From Cognatiluteimonas weifangensis (GTDB lineage: Bacteria; Pseudomonadota; Gammaproteobacteria; Xanthomonadales; Xanthomonadaceae), in NCBI RefSeq assembly GCF_003416885.1, contig NZ_QVPD01000007.1, positions 13,039 to 77,038 on the forward strand: a DNA stretch of 64,000 bases, written 5' to 3'. Shown here piece by piece: positions 20,020 through 29,305 of the stretch. The notes below the pieces were generated by a model. The model ran no database searches. It had not been told where the DNA came from and was given only the letters and a program-made list of their open reading frames with translations. The first letter of the stretch is position 1, and every line of letters starts with the position of its first letter. A program made the position numbers and the translations under genes.

Positions 20020-20964
20020 TCAGTCGACCGGGGTGGGTGCCGCGGGACCGGACTCCGTGTGCCCAGTCGCCGGCGCGGCCACGGATCCGCCCGCAAGACC
20101 GGCGGCGGCGTAGCGGTGGAAGCGCTCGAGTTCGGCGATCACGCCTTCGGCAGTCTCGACCACCGACAGCAGCTCGCGGTCACGGGCCGCGATCATGCCT
20201 TCGGCGACCAGGAAGTCGATGTCCACAGCGCGCGACCAGAACTCCCGCCCCACCAGCACCACCGGAATCCGCGGCATCTTCCCGGTCTGCATCAGGGTCA
20301 GCGCCTCGAACAGTTCGTCCAGGGTGCCGAAGCCGCCCGGAAATGCGACCAGACCGCGGGCGCGGATCAGGAACTGCATCTTGCGGATGCCGAAATAGTG
20401 GAACTGGAAACACAGCTCCTGGGTGACGAACGGATTGGGGGCCTGCTCGTGCGGCAAGGTGACGTTGAGGCCGACGCTGCAGGCGCCGGCATCGAAGGCA
20501 CCGCGGTTGGCCGCCTCCATGATTCCGGGGCCGCCGCCGGTCACCACCACGAAGTCACGGCGCCGCTCCTGCTGGAAGCGGCGCGACAGGATTTCCGCCA
20601 GTCGCCGGGCCTCTTCGTAGTAATGCGCGTAGCGGTACTGCCGGCGCGCCTGCGCCAGCTCTGCCGCTAAGTCGGAATCGGGCGGCTGCTCGCCGGCGCG
20701 CGCCTCCAGCGCCTCGAGCCGGGCGCGCGCCTCCAGCGGCGGCAGCAGCCGCGCGCTGCCGAACACGACCACCGTGGACTGCACATGATGCTGGCGCAGG
20801 TAGTACTCGGGCTTGAGCATCTCCAGCTGCAACCGCACGGGGCGCAAGTCGTCCAGGGCCATGAAGCCCGGGTCGTCGTAGGCCAAGCGGTAGGACGGGC
20901 TGTTGCGGATCGCGACCTGCAACGCTGCGCGTTGCCGCTGGTCGGGCTGTTGCGGGTCATGCAT
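20020..20964 (-). CDS. LOG family protein (TIGR00730-type Rossmann fold)
   Basis: A 314-residue protein of the lysine-decarboxylase-like/LOG family, whose characterised members hydrolyse nucleotide 5'-monophosphates, including cytokinin riboside monophosphates, to base and ribose 5-phosphate. The signatures GGGPGIMEA (143-151) and PGGFGTLDE (209-217) are complete, so the catalytic Arg/Glu set is plausible. It is longer than plant-type LOG (about 200 residues) through an N-terminal helical extension and a C-terminal Ala/Pro-rich tail. Its start overlaps the stop of the beta-CASP gene by eight bases, which implies translational coupling. Substrate unknown. Confidence 0.87.
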   Translation of the reverse strand: MHDPQQPDQRQRAALQVAIRNSPSYRLAYDDPGFMALDDLRPVRLQLEMLKPEYYLRQHHVQSTVVVFGSARLLPPLEARARLEALEARAGEQPPDSDLAAELAQARRQYRYAHYYEEARRLAEILSRRFQQERRRDFVVVTGGGPGIMEAANRGAFDAGACSVGLNVTLPHEQAPNPFVTQELCFQFHYFGIRKMQFLIRARGLVAFPGGFGTLDELFEALTLMQTGKMPRIPVVLVGREFWSRAVDIDFLVAEGMIAARDRELLSVVETAEGVIAELERFHRYAAAGLAGGSVAAPATGHTESGPAAPTPVD

Positions 20965-22384
20965 GCGCCATCTCCCGTGCTTTGCCCGCCGGCAGGTCCA
21001 CGCTCTGGCCGGGCCGGGGCACCATCACCGACCAGCCGTGGCGTGCCTGCAGGCGCTCGGCCAGGGCCAGCGCCGCCGGCTCCTCGCCGTGCACCACGAA
21101 CGTCTGCCGCGGCGGCTTGCGGAAAGCATCCGTCCACGCCAGCAACGCCGCCTGGTCGGCATGCGCGGAAAAGCCGCCCAGGGTGTGGACCGAGGCCCGC
21201 ACCGGCACGTCCTCGCCGAAGATGCGCACGCTGGCCGCGCCATCCACCAGCCGGCGCCCGAGCGTGCCGCGGGCCTGGAAGCCGGTGATCACGATCGCGC
21301 TCTCGCGGCGTCCCAGGTTGTGCCGCAGGTGATGCTTGATGCGGCCGGCGTCGCACATGCCGCTGGCCGAGACGATCAACGCGCCGGAGCGGACGGTGTC
21401 GAGCGCCATCGACTCCTCGACGCTGGCGGTGAAACGCAGCCGCGGCAGGCCGTCGCCGGCCGCGTGCCAGTCCACCAGTTGCCGGGCCGCCGTGTCGAAC
21501 AACGCCAGATGGTCCATCGTGATGCGCGTGGCGGCGGTGGCCATGGGCGAGTCGACGAACACGTCCAGCGGCGGCAGGCGTCCCTGCCGGGTGAGCTGGT
21601 GCAGGTAGTACAGGATCTCCTGGGTGCGGCCGACGGCGAAAGCCGGCACGATCACGTTGCCGTGCCGTTCCAGCAGCGTGCGCCGGACGATGCGTTCGAA
21701 CTCGTCCAGGGTCGCCGGCAGGTCCTTGTGCAGGCGGTCGCCGTAGGTCGACTCCAGCACCAGCACGTCGGCGTCCGCGATCGGCACGGGGTCGCGCAGG
21801 ATCGGCCGGCCCGGCTGGCCGAGGTCGCCGGAAAACACCAGCTTGCAGCTGTCGCCGTCCTCGGTCACCACGATTTCCAGGATCGCCGAACCCAGGATGT
21901 GGCCGGCATCGCGGAACCGGCAGGTGACGTCGGCATGCGGCGCCAGCGCCTCGTCGTAATGCACGGCGCGGACCTGGGCCAGGCAGGCGTGGGCGTCGCG
22001 CACGGTGTACAGCGGTTGCCGCTCGCCGGGCGCGGTGCCGCGCCCGCGCTGCTGCGCGCGCCGGGCGTTGCTCTCCTGGATGTGGCCGCTGTCGGGCAGG
22101 ATCACCGTCAGCAGGTCGGCGCTGGCGTCGGTGGTGTAGATCGGGCCGCGGAAACCGTCGAGCACCAGCTTGGGCAGCAGGCCGCTGTGGTCGATGTGGG
22201 CGTGGGTGAGCAGCACGAAGTCCAGTTCGCGCGGATCGAAGCCGAAGCGCCGGCGGTTGCGCTGCGGCGCGTCGCGGTCGCCCTGGACCATGCCGCAGTC
22301 CACCAGGAAGCGGACGCTGTCGGTCTGCACCAGGAAGCACGACCCGGTCACTTCGCGCGCGCCGCCGAGAAAGCGCAGTCTCAT
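20957..22384 (-). CDS. Metallo-beta-lactamase fold protein with beta-CASP domain (RNA-processing type)
   Basis: A 475-residue zinc hydrolase of the CPSF/RNase J-like superfamily. The first metal motif HAHIDH is at residues 61-66; FRDAGHILGSA and SGDLGQ supply further ligands. The beta-CASP insert contains DSPMA, ASGMCDAGRIKHHL and GFQARGTLGRRL, and the last motif is GGFSAHADQ. All catalytic residues seem intact, so nuclease activity is plausible though untested. The start is the ATG of MRLRFLGGAREVTGS. It is seven bases after the DUF2892 gene and overlaps the LOG gene, inside the exporter operon. Confidence 0.9.
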   Translation of the reverse strand: MRLRFLGGAREVTGSCFLVQTDSVRFLVDCGMVQGDRDAPQRNRRRFGFDPRELDFVLLTHAHIDHSGLLPKLVLDGFRGPIYTTDASADLLTVILPDSGHIQESNARRAQQRGRGTAPGERQPLYTVRDAHACLAQVRAVHYDEALAPHADVTCRFRDAGHILGSAILEIVVTEDGDSCKLVFSGDLGQPGRPILRDPVPIADADVLVLESTYGDRLHKDLPATLDEFERIVRRTLLERHGNVIVPAFAVGRTQEILYYLHQLTRQGRLPPLDVFVDSPMATAATRITMDHLALFDTAARQLVDWHAAGDGLPRLRFTASVEESMALDTVRSGALIVSASGMCDAGRIKHHLRHNLGRRESAIVITGFQARGTLGRRLVDGAASVRIFGEDVPVRASVHTLGGFSAHADQAALLAWTDAFRKPPRQTFVVHGEEPAALALAERLQARHGWSVMVPRPGQSVDLPAGKAREMAHA

Positions 22385-22391
22385 CGGACGT

Positions 22392-22595
22392 TCACTCCGG
22401 CTTGCGCGCCGCACAGGTGCTGCGCCCCAGCAGGTGGTATGCCGGACAACGGCCGCTCAGGCCGGTCATGAACGGCATGACGCCGATCAGCCCTGCCCAG
22501 CGCCACGGGGCGTCCAGCCAGAAAGGCAGGCTGAGCAGGGTCAGCCCGATGGCGATGCGGGCGATGCGGTCGACGGTTCCTACATTCATCTTCAT
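22392..22595 (-). CDS. DUF2892 small membrane protein
   Basis: A 67-residue protein with two hydrophobic segments (IAIGLTLLSLPFWL and AGLIGVMPFMTGLSGRCPAYHLLG). The N-terminus MNVGTVDRIARIAIG and the CPAYHLLG motif are typical of DUF2892, the membrane part also found fused to rhodanese in YgaP. The cysteine in RCPAY and a second near the C-terminus could be redox or sulfur-active, but nothing is proven. It sits 20 bases after the NodT gene and seven before the beta-CASP gene. Confidence 0.85.
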   Translation of the reverse strand: MKMNVGTVDRIARIAIGLTLLSLPFWLDAPWRWAGLIGVMPFMTGLSGRCPAYHLLGRSTCAARKPE

Positions 22596-22615
22596 GGCGA
22601 TCTCCTGTCGTTGGG

Positions 22616-24160
22616 TCAGCGGGGCGAAACGATCCCCGGCGCGCGCGCAAGCGGGTCCGCAGCGGCCTCGGTCATCGGGGGTGCCGTGGCGGCCGCATCC
22701 CAGCCGCCGCCGAGCGCCTTGTACAGCGCGACCAGCCGCACGGCAGCCGCGGTCTGCGCGCGCGCGGCCGATGTTTCGGCCTCGTGCAGCAGACGCTCGG
22801 CCGCCAGCAGTTCGACCCGCGCGATGTCGCCGGCGGCAAAACGCCTGGCGGCGTGGGCGTGGCTGCGGCGCGAGGCGTCCAGGGCGCTGCGGCGACGCGC
22901 CAGCGTGTCGAGCCCCGCGCGGTAGTCGCCCAGGGCGCGCTCGGCGTCCTCAAGCGCGGTCAGCACGGCTTTTTCGTAGGCGAGTGCCGCCTGCCGTTCG
23001 GCCGCCTCGCGGGCGCGAATCTCGGCGCGTACGCGACCGCCGTCGAACAGGCGCCAGGAAATCATCGGCAGGATGGAGAAGCGCCTGCTGGACGCATCGA
23101 ACCAGTCGCCCGTGGCGAGCGCCTGAAACCCGCCGCCGACCCCGATGGAGAGCTTGGGGAATAGCTCGGCTGCAGCCACGCCGATGTCCGCCGTGCTCGC
23201 GGCCAGGCGCCGTTCGGCGGCCAGCACGTCCGGCCTGCGCCGCAGTACGTCGGCGCGCGCGCCCACCGGCAACGTCGGCAATGCCGGAGCAGGGGGCGCA
23301 GCGTCCAGCAACGCCAGTTCGCGCTCCGGCGGTGCGCCCAGCAGCACGCCGATGCCCAGCACGGCGGCACGTCGACGGGCCCGGATTTCCGGCAGCGCGG
23401 CATCGGCGGCCGACCATTGCGCGTAGGCCGCGTCCACGTCCGCAGCGGAGGCATCGCCCAGGGCCGCGCGCTGGCGCACCAGATCCAGCGTCTGCCGCAG
23501 CGTCGCCACCAGCGCCTGCTGCGCATCCAGTTCGTGCCCCGCACCGGCGGCGTCGAACCACGCGCGCGCCACCTCGGCAACGACGCGCATGCGCACTCCC
23601 TGCGCCTCGACTGCGGTCGCCTGCAGGCGGGCAGTGGCGCCCTCCAGCGCGCGCCGCCGGGCGCCGAACAAATCGAGTTCCCAGGCCGCGTCGAAACCGG
23701 CGTCGTAAATGGTCTGGGAGGCGTCGAGCCCGGGAATGGCGCCGATCGGCAACGGTCCGTTCTCGCTCTGCCGGCGGCGGTTGGCACTGGCGCCCGCGGC
23801 GACGACGGGCGCACGGTTGCCGGCAGCCCGGTCGCGCAGCGCGCGCGCCTCGTCGATGCGGGCCGCGGCCTGGCGCAGATCGAGGTTCTGGGCCAGGGCG
23901 GCGGCGATCAGGCGCTCGAGCACCGGATCGCCCAACGTCGTCCACCAGCGCGCCAGGTCCGCCGGTGCCGAGGTGGCGACCTGCGGCCGGGCCCAGCCGC
24001 TGCCGCTGTCCACCGGCGGCGGCGCGCGGTACTCGGGGCCCGCCGCGCACGCCGCGAGCAGGACGCCGGCCAGCGCCGGCACGAGCGGACGCAGCCGCCG
24101 CAGCGGCCGATCGCGTGCATCCATCCCCGGGCGTGTTGCGGTGCGGTCGATGTTTGTCAT
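22616..24160 (-). CDS. NodT family outer-membrane efflux lipoprotein
   Basis: A 514-residue TolC-like channel component. The lipobox LLAACAAG follows a hydrophobic signal, predicting a lipid-modified Cys. Two internal repeats of coiled-coil helices are visible (for example LAQNLDLRQAAARIDEARA and LRRRPDVLAAERRL), the standard NodT pattern, and the C-terminus has ALYKALGGGW. The ATG at 24160 overlaps the stop of the permease gene by four bases (ATGA), supporting coupling; a second ATG 12 codons in (MDARDRP) is also possible. It would provide the outer-membrane exit for the ABC/HlyD exporter. Confidence 0.93.
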   Translation of the reverse strand: MTNIDRTATRPGMDARDRPLRRLRPLVPALAGVLLAACAAGPEYRAPPPVDSGSGWARPQVATSAPADLARWWTTLGDPVLERLIAAALAQNLDLRQAAARIDEARALRDRAAGNRAPVVAAGASANRRRQSENGPLPIGAIPGLDASQTIYDAGFDAAWELDLFGARRRALEGATARLQATAVEAQGVRMRVVAEVARAWFDAAGAGHELDAQQALVATLRQTLDLVRQRAALGDASAADVDAAYAQWSAADAALPEIRARRRAAVLGIGVLLGAPPERELALLDAAPPAPALPTLPVGARADVLRRRPDVLAAERRLAASTADIGVAAAELFPKLSIGVGGGFQALATGDWFDASSRRFSILPMISWRLFDGGRVRAEIRAREAAERQAALAYEKAVLTALEDAERALGDYRAGLDTLARRRSALDASRRSHAHAARRFAAGDIARVELLAAERLLHEAETSAARAQTAAAVRLVALYKALGGGWDAAATAPPMTEAAADPLARAPGIVSPR

Positions 24161-25275
24161 TGCAGACGCCCTCGGACAAAGACGGTAGCCATCGTGAGCG
24201 ACACCGATGCGATGACCGCCAACGGCCAGAGACTGGCCAGGATGTCGCCCGGCGGCATCGCCTTCAGGAAGCTGCCTTCCACGATGATCAGGAAGTGGGT
24301 GAGCGGAATCGCCTGCGCCAGCCATTGCAGCAGCACCGGCATGTTTTCCACCGGCGTGGCGAAGCCGGACATCAGCACCGCCGGCACGCCGATGGCGAAG
24401 GCCCCGAGGATGGCCTGCTGCTGCGTCATGCTGACGGCGGAGATCATCAGGCCGATGCCCACCACCGACAGGATGAACAGCAGCAGGCTCGCGAGCAGCA
24501 GCGCGAACGAGCCGGTAAACGGAATGCCGAACAGGAACACCCCCGCCGAGACCATGAACAACCCCAGCATGGTGCCGATGGCCAGCGCCGGCAGCGATTT
24601 GGAAACGATGATTTCCGGCGTCGAGGTGGGCGATACCAGCAACTGGTCGAAGGTGCCGAGCTCGCGTTCGCGCGCAATCGACAGCGAGGTGATGAGCAGC
24701 GCGCTGAACAGCGCCAGGATGCCGGTCAGGCCGGGCACGATGAACCAGCGGTAGACCAGGTTCGGGTTGAACCAGTGGCGCACGACCACCGGCGTCGGCG
24801 GCTGCGCGTCGGACACGACCTCGGCGCCGACATCGGCGGCGATGGCGGACAGGTAGGCGACGGTGATCTGGCCCGAGTTGCTGCGCCGGCCATCGACCAG
24901 CACCTGCGCCCGGCCGCTGTCGCCGGCGGCGATCGCGCGCGAGAAATCCGCTGGAATGGCCAGCGCCGCGATGATCTCGCCGCGGTCGATCAGATCGTGC
25001 AGCTGCCGCTGGCTGTCCACATGCCGCACGCAGGCGATGAAGCGGGCGCTGTCCAGGCGCTGCACCAGTTCGTGCGACCAGCGGCCCGCATCCTGGTTGT
25101 AGACGGCGATATCGACGTTGCGCACTTCCAGCGTGGCGGCGAAGGCGAACACCAGCAGCTGCAGGATGGGCGGCACGAACACCACCATGCGGCTGCGCGG
25201 GTCGCGCAGGACGCTGAGCACTTCCTTGACGAACTGGGCGCGCAGGCGGGTGAACGAGAATGCGGAGGTCGGCAT
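24157..25275 (-). CDS. ABC-2 type permease, YbhR/YhhJ-like
   Basis: A 372-residue inner-membrane subunit. One N-terminal helix (VVFVPPILQLLVFAFAATLE) is followed by a large periplasmic domain and five C-terminal helices. The motif ARERELGTFDQLLVSPTSTPEIIVSK is typical of ABC-2 exporters. It lies four bases after the second permease gene. Two permeases of this type normally form a heterodimer on the double ATPase encoded upstream, as in E. coli YbhFSR, which with the membrane fusion protein YbhG affects drug sensitivity. The substrate here is unknown. Confidence 0.93.
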   Translation of the reverse strand: MPTSAFSFTRLRAQFVKEVLSVLRDPRSRMVVFVPPILQLLVFAFAATLEVRNVDIAVYNQDAGRWSHELVQRLDSARFIACVRHVDSQRQLHDLIDRGEIIAALAIPADFSRAIAAGDSGRAQVLVDGRRSNSGQITVAYLSAIAADVGAEVVSDAQPPTPVVVRHWFNPNLVYRWFIVPGLTGILALFSALLITSLSIARERELGTFDQLLVSPTSTPEIIVSKSLPALAIGTMLGLFMVSAGVFLFGIPFTGSFALLLASLLLFILSVVGIGLMISAVSMTQQQAILGAFAIGVPAVLMSGFATPVENMPVLLQWLAQAIPLTHFLIIVEGSFLKAMPPGDILASLWPLAVIASVSLTMATVFVRGRLQ

Positions 25276-25279
25276 GGCG

Positions 25280-26449
25280 TCACTCCAGGTTCTTGCGCGT
25301 GGCGCGCTTGGCCAGCCCGAAGAACACCATGCCGATCGCCGCCATCGCCAGCAGGTTGGGCACGAACACCGCCCAGATGTCGCCGGCCAGGAACACCGTC
25401 TTCAACGATTCGACGAAATAGCGCGCCGGGATCAGATGGGTCACGGCGCGGATCGGCGCCGGCATGGCGTCGATCTCGTACAAAAAGCCCGACAGCATGA
25501 AAGCCGGCAGAAAACCGGTGAACAAGGCGATCTGCGCCGCCAAAAACTGGTTGCGCGCCAGCGAGGAAATCAGCAGGCCCTGGCCCAGCGCCGGCACCAT
25601 GAACACCGCCGACAACAGCAGCAAGGCCGCCAGCGAGCCGTGCAGCGGCACGCCGAACACGAACACCGCCAGCGCCGCGGCGCCCAGCGTGGACAGCATG
25701 CCGAGCACGAAATAGGGCAGCAGCTTGCCGATCAGGATCTCGGCCACCGACGCGGGCGTGGACAGCACCGCCTCCATGGTGCCGCGCTCCCATTCGCGCG
25801 CCACCACCAGCGCGGTGAGCATGGTGCCGATGATGGTCATGACGATGGCGATGGCGCCGGGGATCAGTGCACGGCGGCTTTCCAGTTCGGGGTTGAACCA
25901 GTAGCGCGGCTCCAGCACCACGGCCTGCGCGGGCGCAGCGGCGCCGCGCCCGGCGCGCCAGGTCTGCACCACGCCGCGGGCGTAGTTCTCGACGTAGTTG
26001 GCGGTGTTGGGGTAGGAGCCGTCGGTGACGATCTGCACCAGCGGCTCGCTGCCGCGCCGGGCCAGGCGCTGCTCGAAATCCTGCGGAATCACCACGTAGC
26101 CGCGCAGCGTGCCGGAGACGAGTTGGTCGGCCACTTCGCGCCGGTCGTGGGCGAAGTGCGCCTCCAGGAAGCGGGTGCCGGAAAAGGCGGCAGCCAGCTC
26201 CTGCGCGGCGGCGCCCGGGGATTCCAGCACGATGCCGACGCGCACGCTCCTAGCATCCAGCGAGACCGCGTAGGCGAACAGCAGCAACAGCACCACCGGC
26301 AGCACGAAGGCGATGAGCAGCGTCGAGGGGTCGCGCAGGGCCTGCAGGCTTTCCTTGCGGACCAGGGCCGCAAGGCGCCGCAGGTCGAGACGGCGCGGAT
26401 CGGCCAGCCGCGCCCGACCCGCCTCCGGGCGCTCCGGGACGGCGTTCAT
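25280..26449 (-). CDS. ABC-2 type permease, YbhS-like
   Basis: A 389-residue partner of the previous permease with the same layout: an N-terminal helix (TLLIAFVLPVVLLLLFAYAVS), an external domain and a C-terminal helix bundle, with AREWERGTMEAVLSTPASVAEILIGK as the ABC-2 signature. The ATG at 26449 overlaps the TGA of the ATPase gene (ATGA, four bases). A much longer frame is open upstream in the same phase, but that part is a shadow of the ATPase gene. N-terminal residues 1-25 are Arg and Glu-rich, probably cytoplasmic. Confidence 0.93.
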   Translation of the reverse strand: MNAVPERPEAGRARLADPRRLDLRRLAALVRKESLQALRDPSTLLIAFVLPVVLLLLFAYAVSLDARSVRVGIVLESPGAAAQELAAAFSGTRFLEAHFAHDRREVADQLVSGTLRGYVVIPQDFEQRLARRGSEPLVQIVTDGSYPNTANYVENYARGVVQTWRAGRGAAAPAQAVVLEPRYWFNPELESRRALIPGAIAIVMTIIGTMLTALVVAREWERGTMEAVLSTPASVAEILIGKLLPYFVLGMLSTLGAAALAVFVFGVPLHGSLAALLLLSAVFMVPALGQGLLISSLARNQFLAAQIALFTGFLPAFMLSGFLYEIDAMPAPIRAVTHLIPARYFVESLKTVFLAGDIWAVFVPNLLAMAAIGMVFFGLAKRATRKNLE

Positions 26450-28218
26450 GCGGCCGCCTCTGCGTCGCGCTCGGTGGACTCCACCAGGTGGATGAAGGCG
26501 TCCTCCATGGTCGGATCCGGCCGCTGCGGGCCGGCGGCCATGCGCTTGAGCGCATCGGGCGTGTCCAGCGCGATCAGCTGCGCGCGCGAGAGCATGGCAA
26601 CCCGGTCGCAGTATTCGGCCTCGTCCATGAAGTGGGTGGTGACCATGACGGTCACGCCCTTGCGCGCCAGGCCGTTGATGTGGGTCCAGAACTCGCGCCG
26701 GGTGATGGGGTCCACGCCCGAGGTGGGTTCGTCCAGGAACAGCACCGGCGGGCGATGCATCAGCGCGCAGGCCAGTGCCAGGCGCTGCTTGTGCCCAAGC
26801 GGCAGGGCATCGGGCGTGGCCGAAAGCCACGCGCCGAGATCGAAGGTTTCGATCATTTCCGCGATGCGCTCGCGCCGCGTGTGGCCTTCCAGCTGGTACA
26901 CGCCGGCCGAGAACTCCAGGTTCTGCCGCACCGAGAGCAGGCCGTAGAGCGAGAACTTCTGCGCCATGTAGCCCAGGCGACTCTTGGCCGCGCCGGTGGC
27001 GCGACGCAGGTCGTGGCCCACGACATGGGCCTCGCCCGCGGTCGGCTTGAGCAGGCCGCAGAGCATCTTGAAGGTGGTCGACTTGCCGGCACCGTTGGGG
27101 CCGAGCAGGCCGAAGATCTCGCCCTTGCGCACCTCGAAGCTGACGCTGTCGGTGGCGGTGAAGGCACCGAAGCGCTTGGTCAGGTTGCGGCAGGACACCG
27201 CAATGTCGGAACCCAGTTCGACCGGCGGCAGGCGCTCGGCCAGGGTCGAGGTGCCGCCGGGGCCGCCGCCGAGCAGGTCGATGAAGGCGTCCTCGAAGCG
27301 CGCCGGCACCGGCGCCAGCCGTACTTGCGCGCGGTCGGCCAGGGCCTGAATCTGCTGCGCCTCGGCGCCCGCGCGCAGCACCACGCGCACGCCGGCGCCC
27401 TGGATCACCCCATCGCTCACGCTGGGCAGGTCGAGCGCCTCGGTCAGCAGCGCCCGGCGCTCGGCACCGACGTCTTCGAGACGGAAGCTGCGGCCTTCGA
27501 GCTGTGCAGTCAGCGCCTGCGGTGGGCCGTCGAACAGCAACTGCCCCTGGTTCAGCAGCAGCACGCTCTCGCAGCGCTCGGCCTCGTCCAGATAGGCGGT
27601 GGACCAGACCACGGCCATGCCCTCGTCGGTCAGCGCCTGCACCATGCGCCACAGGTCCTGGCGGCTGACCGGGTCGACGCCCACTCCGGGCTCGTCCAGC
27701 AGCAGCACCTTGGGCCGCGCCATCAGCGCGCAGGCCAGGCCGAGCTTCTGCTTCATGCCACCGGAGAGTTTGCCGGCCAGGCGCCCGGTAAAGGGGCCGA
27801 GCCGGGTGAAGTCGAGCAACTCGGCGAACAGATCGGCGTGGTAGTCCGCGTCCATGCCGCGCAGCTGCGCGTACAGGCGCATGTTCTCCATCACCGACAG
27901 GTCTTCGTAGAGGCCGAAGCGCTGCGGCATGTAGCCCGTGACCACATGGATGGCGTCGTTGTCGCGGACCACGTCGAATCCGGCCACCCGCGCCTGGCCC
28001 GCGTCCGGCACCAGCAGACCGGTGAGGATGCGCATCAGCGTCGTCTTGCCGGCGCCGTCCGGGCCGACCAGACCGGTGAGGCGACCGTACCGGATGCGCG
28101 CCGTCAGGCCGCGCAGGGCCTGCACGTCGCCGAAGCGCTTGCCCAGGCCTTCGATGACGACGGCGGCCTGGCTCCCGGCTTCGGGCGCGGCAAGGGTGGC
28201 GCCGGACGCGGTGGCCAT
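26446..28218 (-). CDS. ABC transporter ATP-binding protein with two fused nucleotide-binding domains, YbhF-like
   Basis: A 590-residue protein of two ABC ATPase domains. NBD1: Walker A GPDGAGKTT (52-60), signature LSGGMKQ (151-157), Walker B LLLDEP, but alanine (A208) where the H-loop histidine should be. NBD2: Walker A GPNGAGKST (373-381), degenerate signature LPLGHKQ (472-478), Walker B LFLDEP, H-loop His529. NBD1's defect and NBD2's signature would meet in one composite site, giving one consensus and one degenerate ATP site. As I recall, E. coli YbhF shows the same pattern. It powers the two permeases that follow. The start is one base after the hlyD-type stop. Confidence 0.94.
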   Translation of the reverse strand: MATASGATLAAPEAGSQAAVVIEGLGKRFGDVQALRGLTARIRYGRLTGLVGPDGAGKTTLMRILTGLLVPDAGQARVAGFDVVRDNDAIHVVTGYMPQRFGLYEDLSVMENMRLYAQLRGMDADYHADLFAELLDFTRLGPFTGRLAGKLSGGMKQKLGLACALMARPKVLLLDEPGVGVDPVSRQDLWRMVQALTDEGMAVVWSTAYLDEAERCESVLLLNQGQLLFDGPPQALTAQLEGRSFRLEDVGAERRALLTEALDLPSVSDGVIQGAGVRVVLRAGAEAQQIQALADRAQVRLAPVPARFEDAFIDLLGGGPGGTSTLAERLPPVELGSDIAVSCRNLTKRFGAFTATDSVSFEVRKGEIFGLLGPNGAGKSTTFKMLCGLLKPTAGEAHVVGHDLRRATGAAKSRLGYMAQKFSLYGLLSVRQNLEFSAGVYQLEGHTRRERIAEMIETFDLGAWLSATPDALPLGHKQRLALACALMHRPPVLFLDEPTSGVDPITRREFWTHINGLARKGVTVMVTTHFMDEAEYCDRVAMLSRAQLIALDTPDALKRMAAGPQRPDPTMEDAFIHLVESTERDAEAAA

Positions 28219-28219
28219 G

Positions 28220-29251
28220 TCATGCGCCCTTGGCGGCGGGACGGGCGTCGACTTCGATGGTCACGGGCATGCCCTGGCGCAGGCCGGCGCGGGCATCGGC
28301 CTTGTCGATGACGATGCGCAGGCGATAGACGAGGTCGGTGCGCAGGTCGGTGGTTTCCACCGTCTTCGGCGTGAACTCGGCGCGCGGCGAGATGAAGCCG
28401 ATCCGGCCGCGATAGACCTTGTCGGACGAGTCGCTGCGCACGCGCACCCGCGTCCCGGGCGCGATGCGGCCCAGATCCGGCTCGCCGACATAGGCGCGCA
28501 CGTACACCGGGGCATCCAGACTCAGGCCGTAGATCGTGTCGTGGCTGGTCACCATGCTGCCCGGTTCGCGCACCCGCGCGATCACGGTGCCGTCGCTGGG
28601 CGCCGACAGCACGGTGTCGGCCAGGGCGGTGGCGGCCTGCGCCTGCATCGCTTTCGCCGCCGCCAGTTTCGCCTTGCCCGCGGCGATGTCTTCGCGACGG
28701 AAGCCTTCCCTGGCCTGCGACAGCGCGGCCCTGGCCGCCTCGACCGCGGCGATCGCCTGGTCCCGGGCGGCGCGTGCGGCATCCACCGTGCGCTGACTGC
28801 TGGCACCGGATGCGAGCAGCTCGCTCTGGCGCCGATGGTTGCGTTCGGCATCGCGGGCGACAGCCTCGGCCTGGCCGAGGGTCGCCTGCGCCTGGACGAT
28901 CTCCTGGGGGCGCAGGCCGCGCTGCAACTTGTCCAGTTCCGCCTGTGCCACCCGCACGGAGGCCTCGGCCGCCGCAAGCGCCTGCCGGTAGGGTTCGGCG
29001 TCGAGCACGGCCATGCGCGCGCCGGCGGTGACGGCATCGCCCTCGTCGAAGGCCATCTGCGCCACGCGTCCGGGCTGCCGGAAAGCGAGCTGCACTTCGC
29101 GGATGTCGACGTTGCCGTAAAGACGCAGCACGCCGTCCTGACTGCCCATGCGCTGCTGCCACCACAAACCCGCGCCCGCGGCGACGAGGACGACGGCGAC
29201 GGCGGCGATGGCGAGGTGCTTCCTGGTGCGGAGCAAGCTGCTGGCTTTCAT
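28220..29251 (-). CDS. HlyD family periplasmic membrane fusion protein, YbhG-like
   Basis: A 343-residue adaptor that links the inner-membrane ABC exporter to the outer-membrane factor. One N-terminal membrane anchor (HLAIAAVAVVLVAAGAGLWW), a biotinyl-lipoyl-like half motif (GRVAQMAFDEGDAVTAG), a long coiled-coil hairpin (about residues 85-200, rich in Ala, Glu, Gln and Arg), the matching lipoyl half (APSDGTVIARVREPGSMV) and a beta-barrel domain. The Shine-Dalgarno region lies in decayed sequence downstream of tetR. It is the first intact structural gene of the operon. Confidence 0.94.
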   Translation of the reverse strand: MKASSLLRTRKHLAIAAVAVVLVAAGAGLWWQQRMGSQDGVLRLYGNVDIREVQLAFRQPGRVAQMAFDEGDAVTAGARMAVLDAEPYRQALAAAEASVRVAQAELDKLQRGLRPQEIVQAQATLGQAEAVARDAERNHRRQSELLASGASSQRTVDAARAARDQAIAAVEAARAALSQAREGFRREDIAAGKAKLAAAKAMQAQAATALADTVLSAPSDGTVIARVREPGSMVTSHDTIYGLSLDAPVYVRAYVGEPDLGRIAPGTRVRVRSDSSDKVYRGRIGFISPRAEFTPKTVETTDLRTDLVYRLRIVIDKADARAGLRQGMPVTIEVDARPAAKGA

Positions 29252-29305
29252 TGCGGGGCCTCGTTATTCAGGCGGTGCCGGAGCCGTGACGCGCCGACAT
29301 GGACG

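Noticed and set aside
22402-25500. A 1032-codon plus-strand open frame across the NodT and permease genes
   Set aside because: Arg/Pro/Ala-rich shadow crossing three real genes.
25280-27652. Apparent 790-residue fusion of ATPase and permease
   Set aside because: The first half is out-of-phase reading of the ATPase gene; the permease starts at 26449 with an ATGA overlap.
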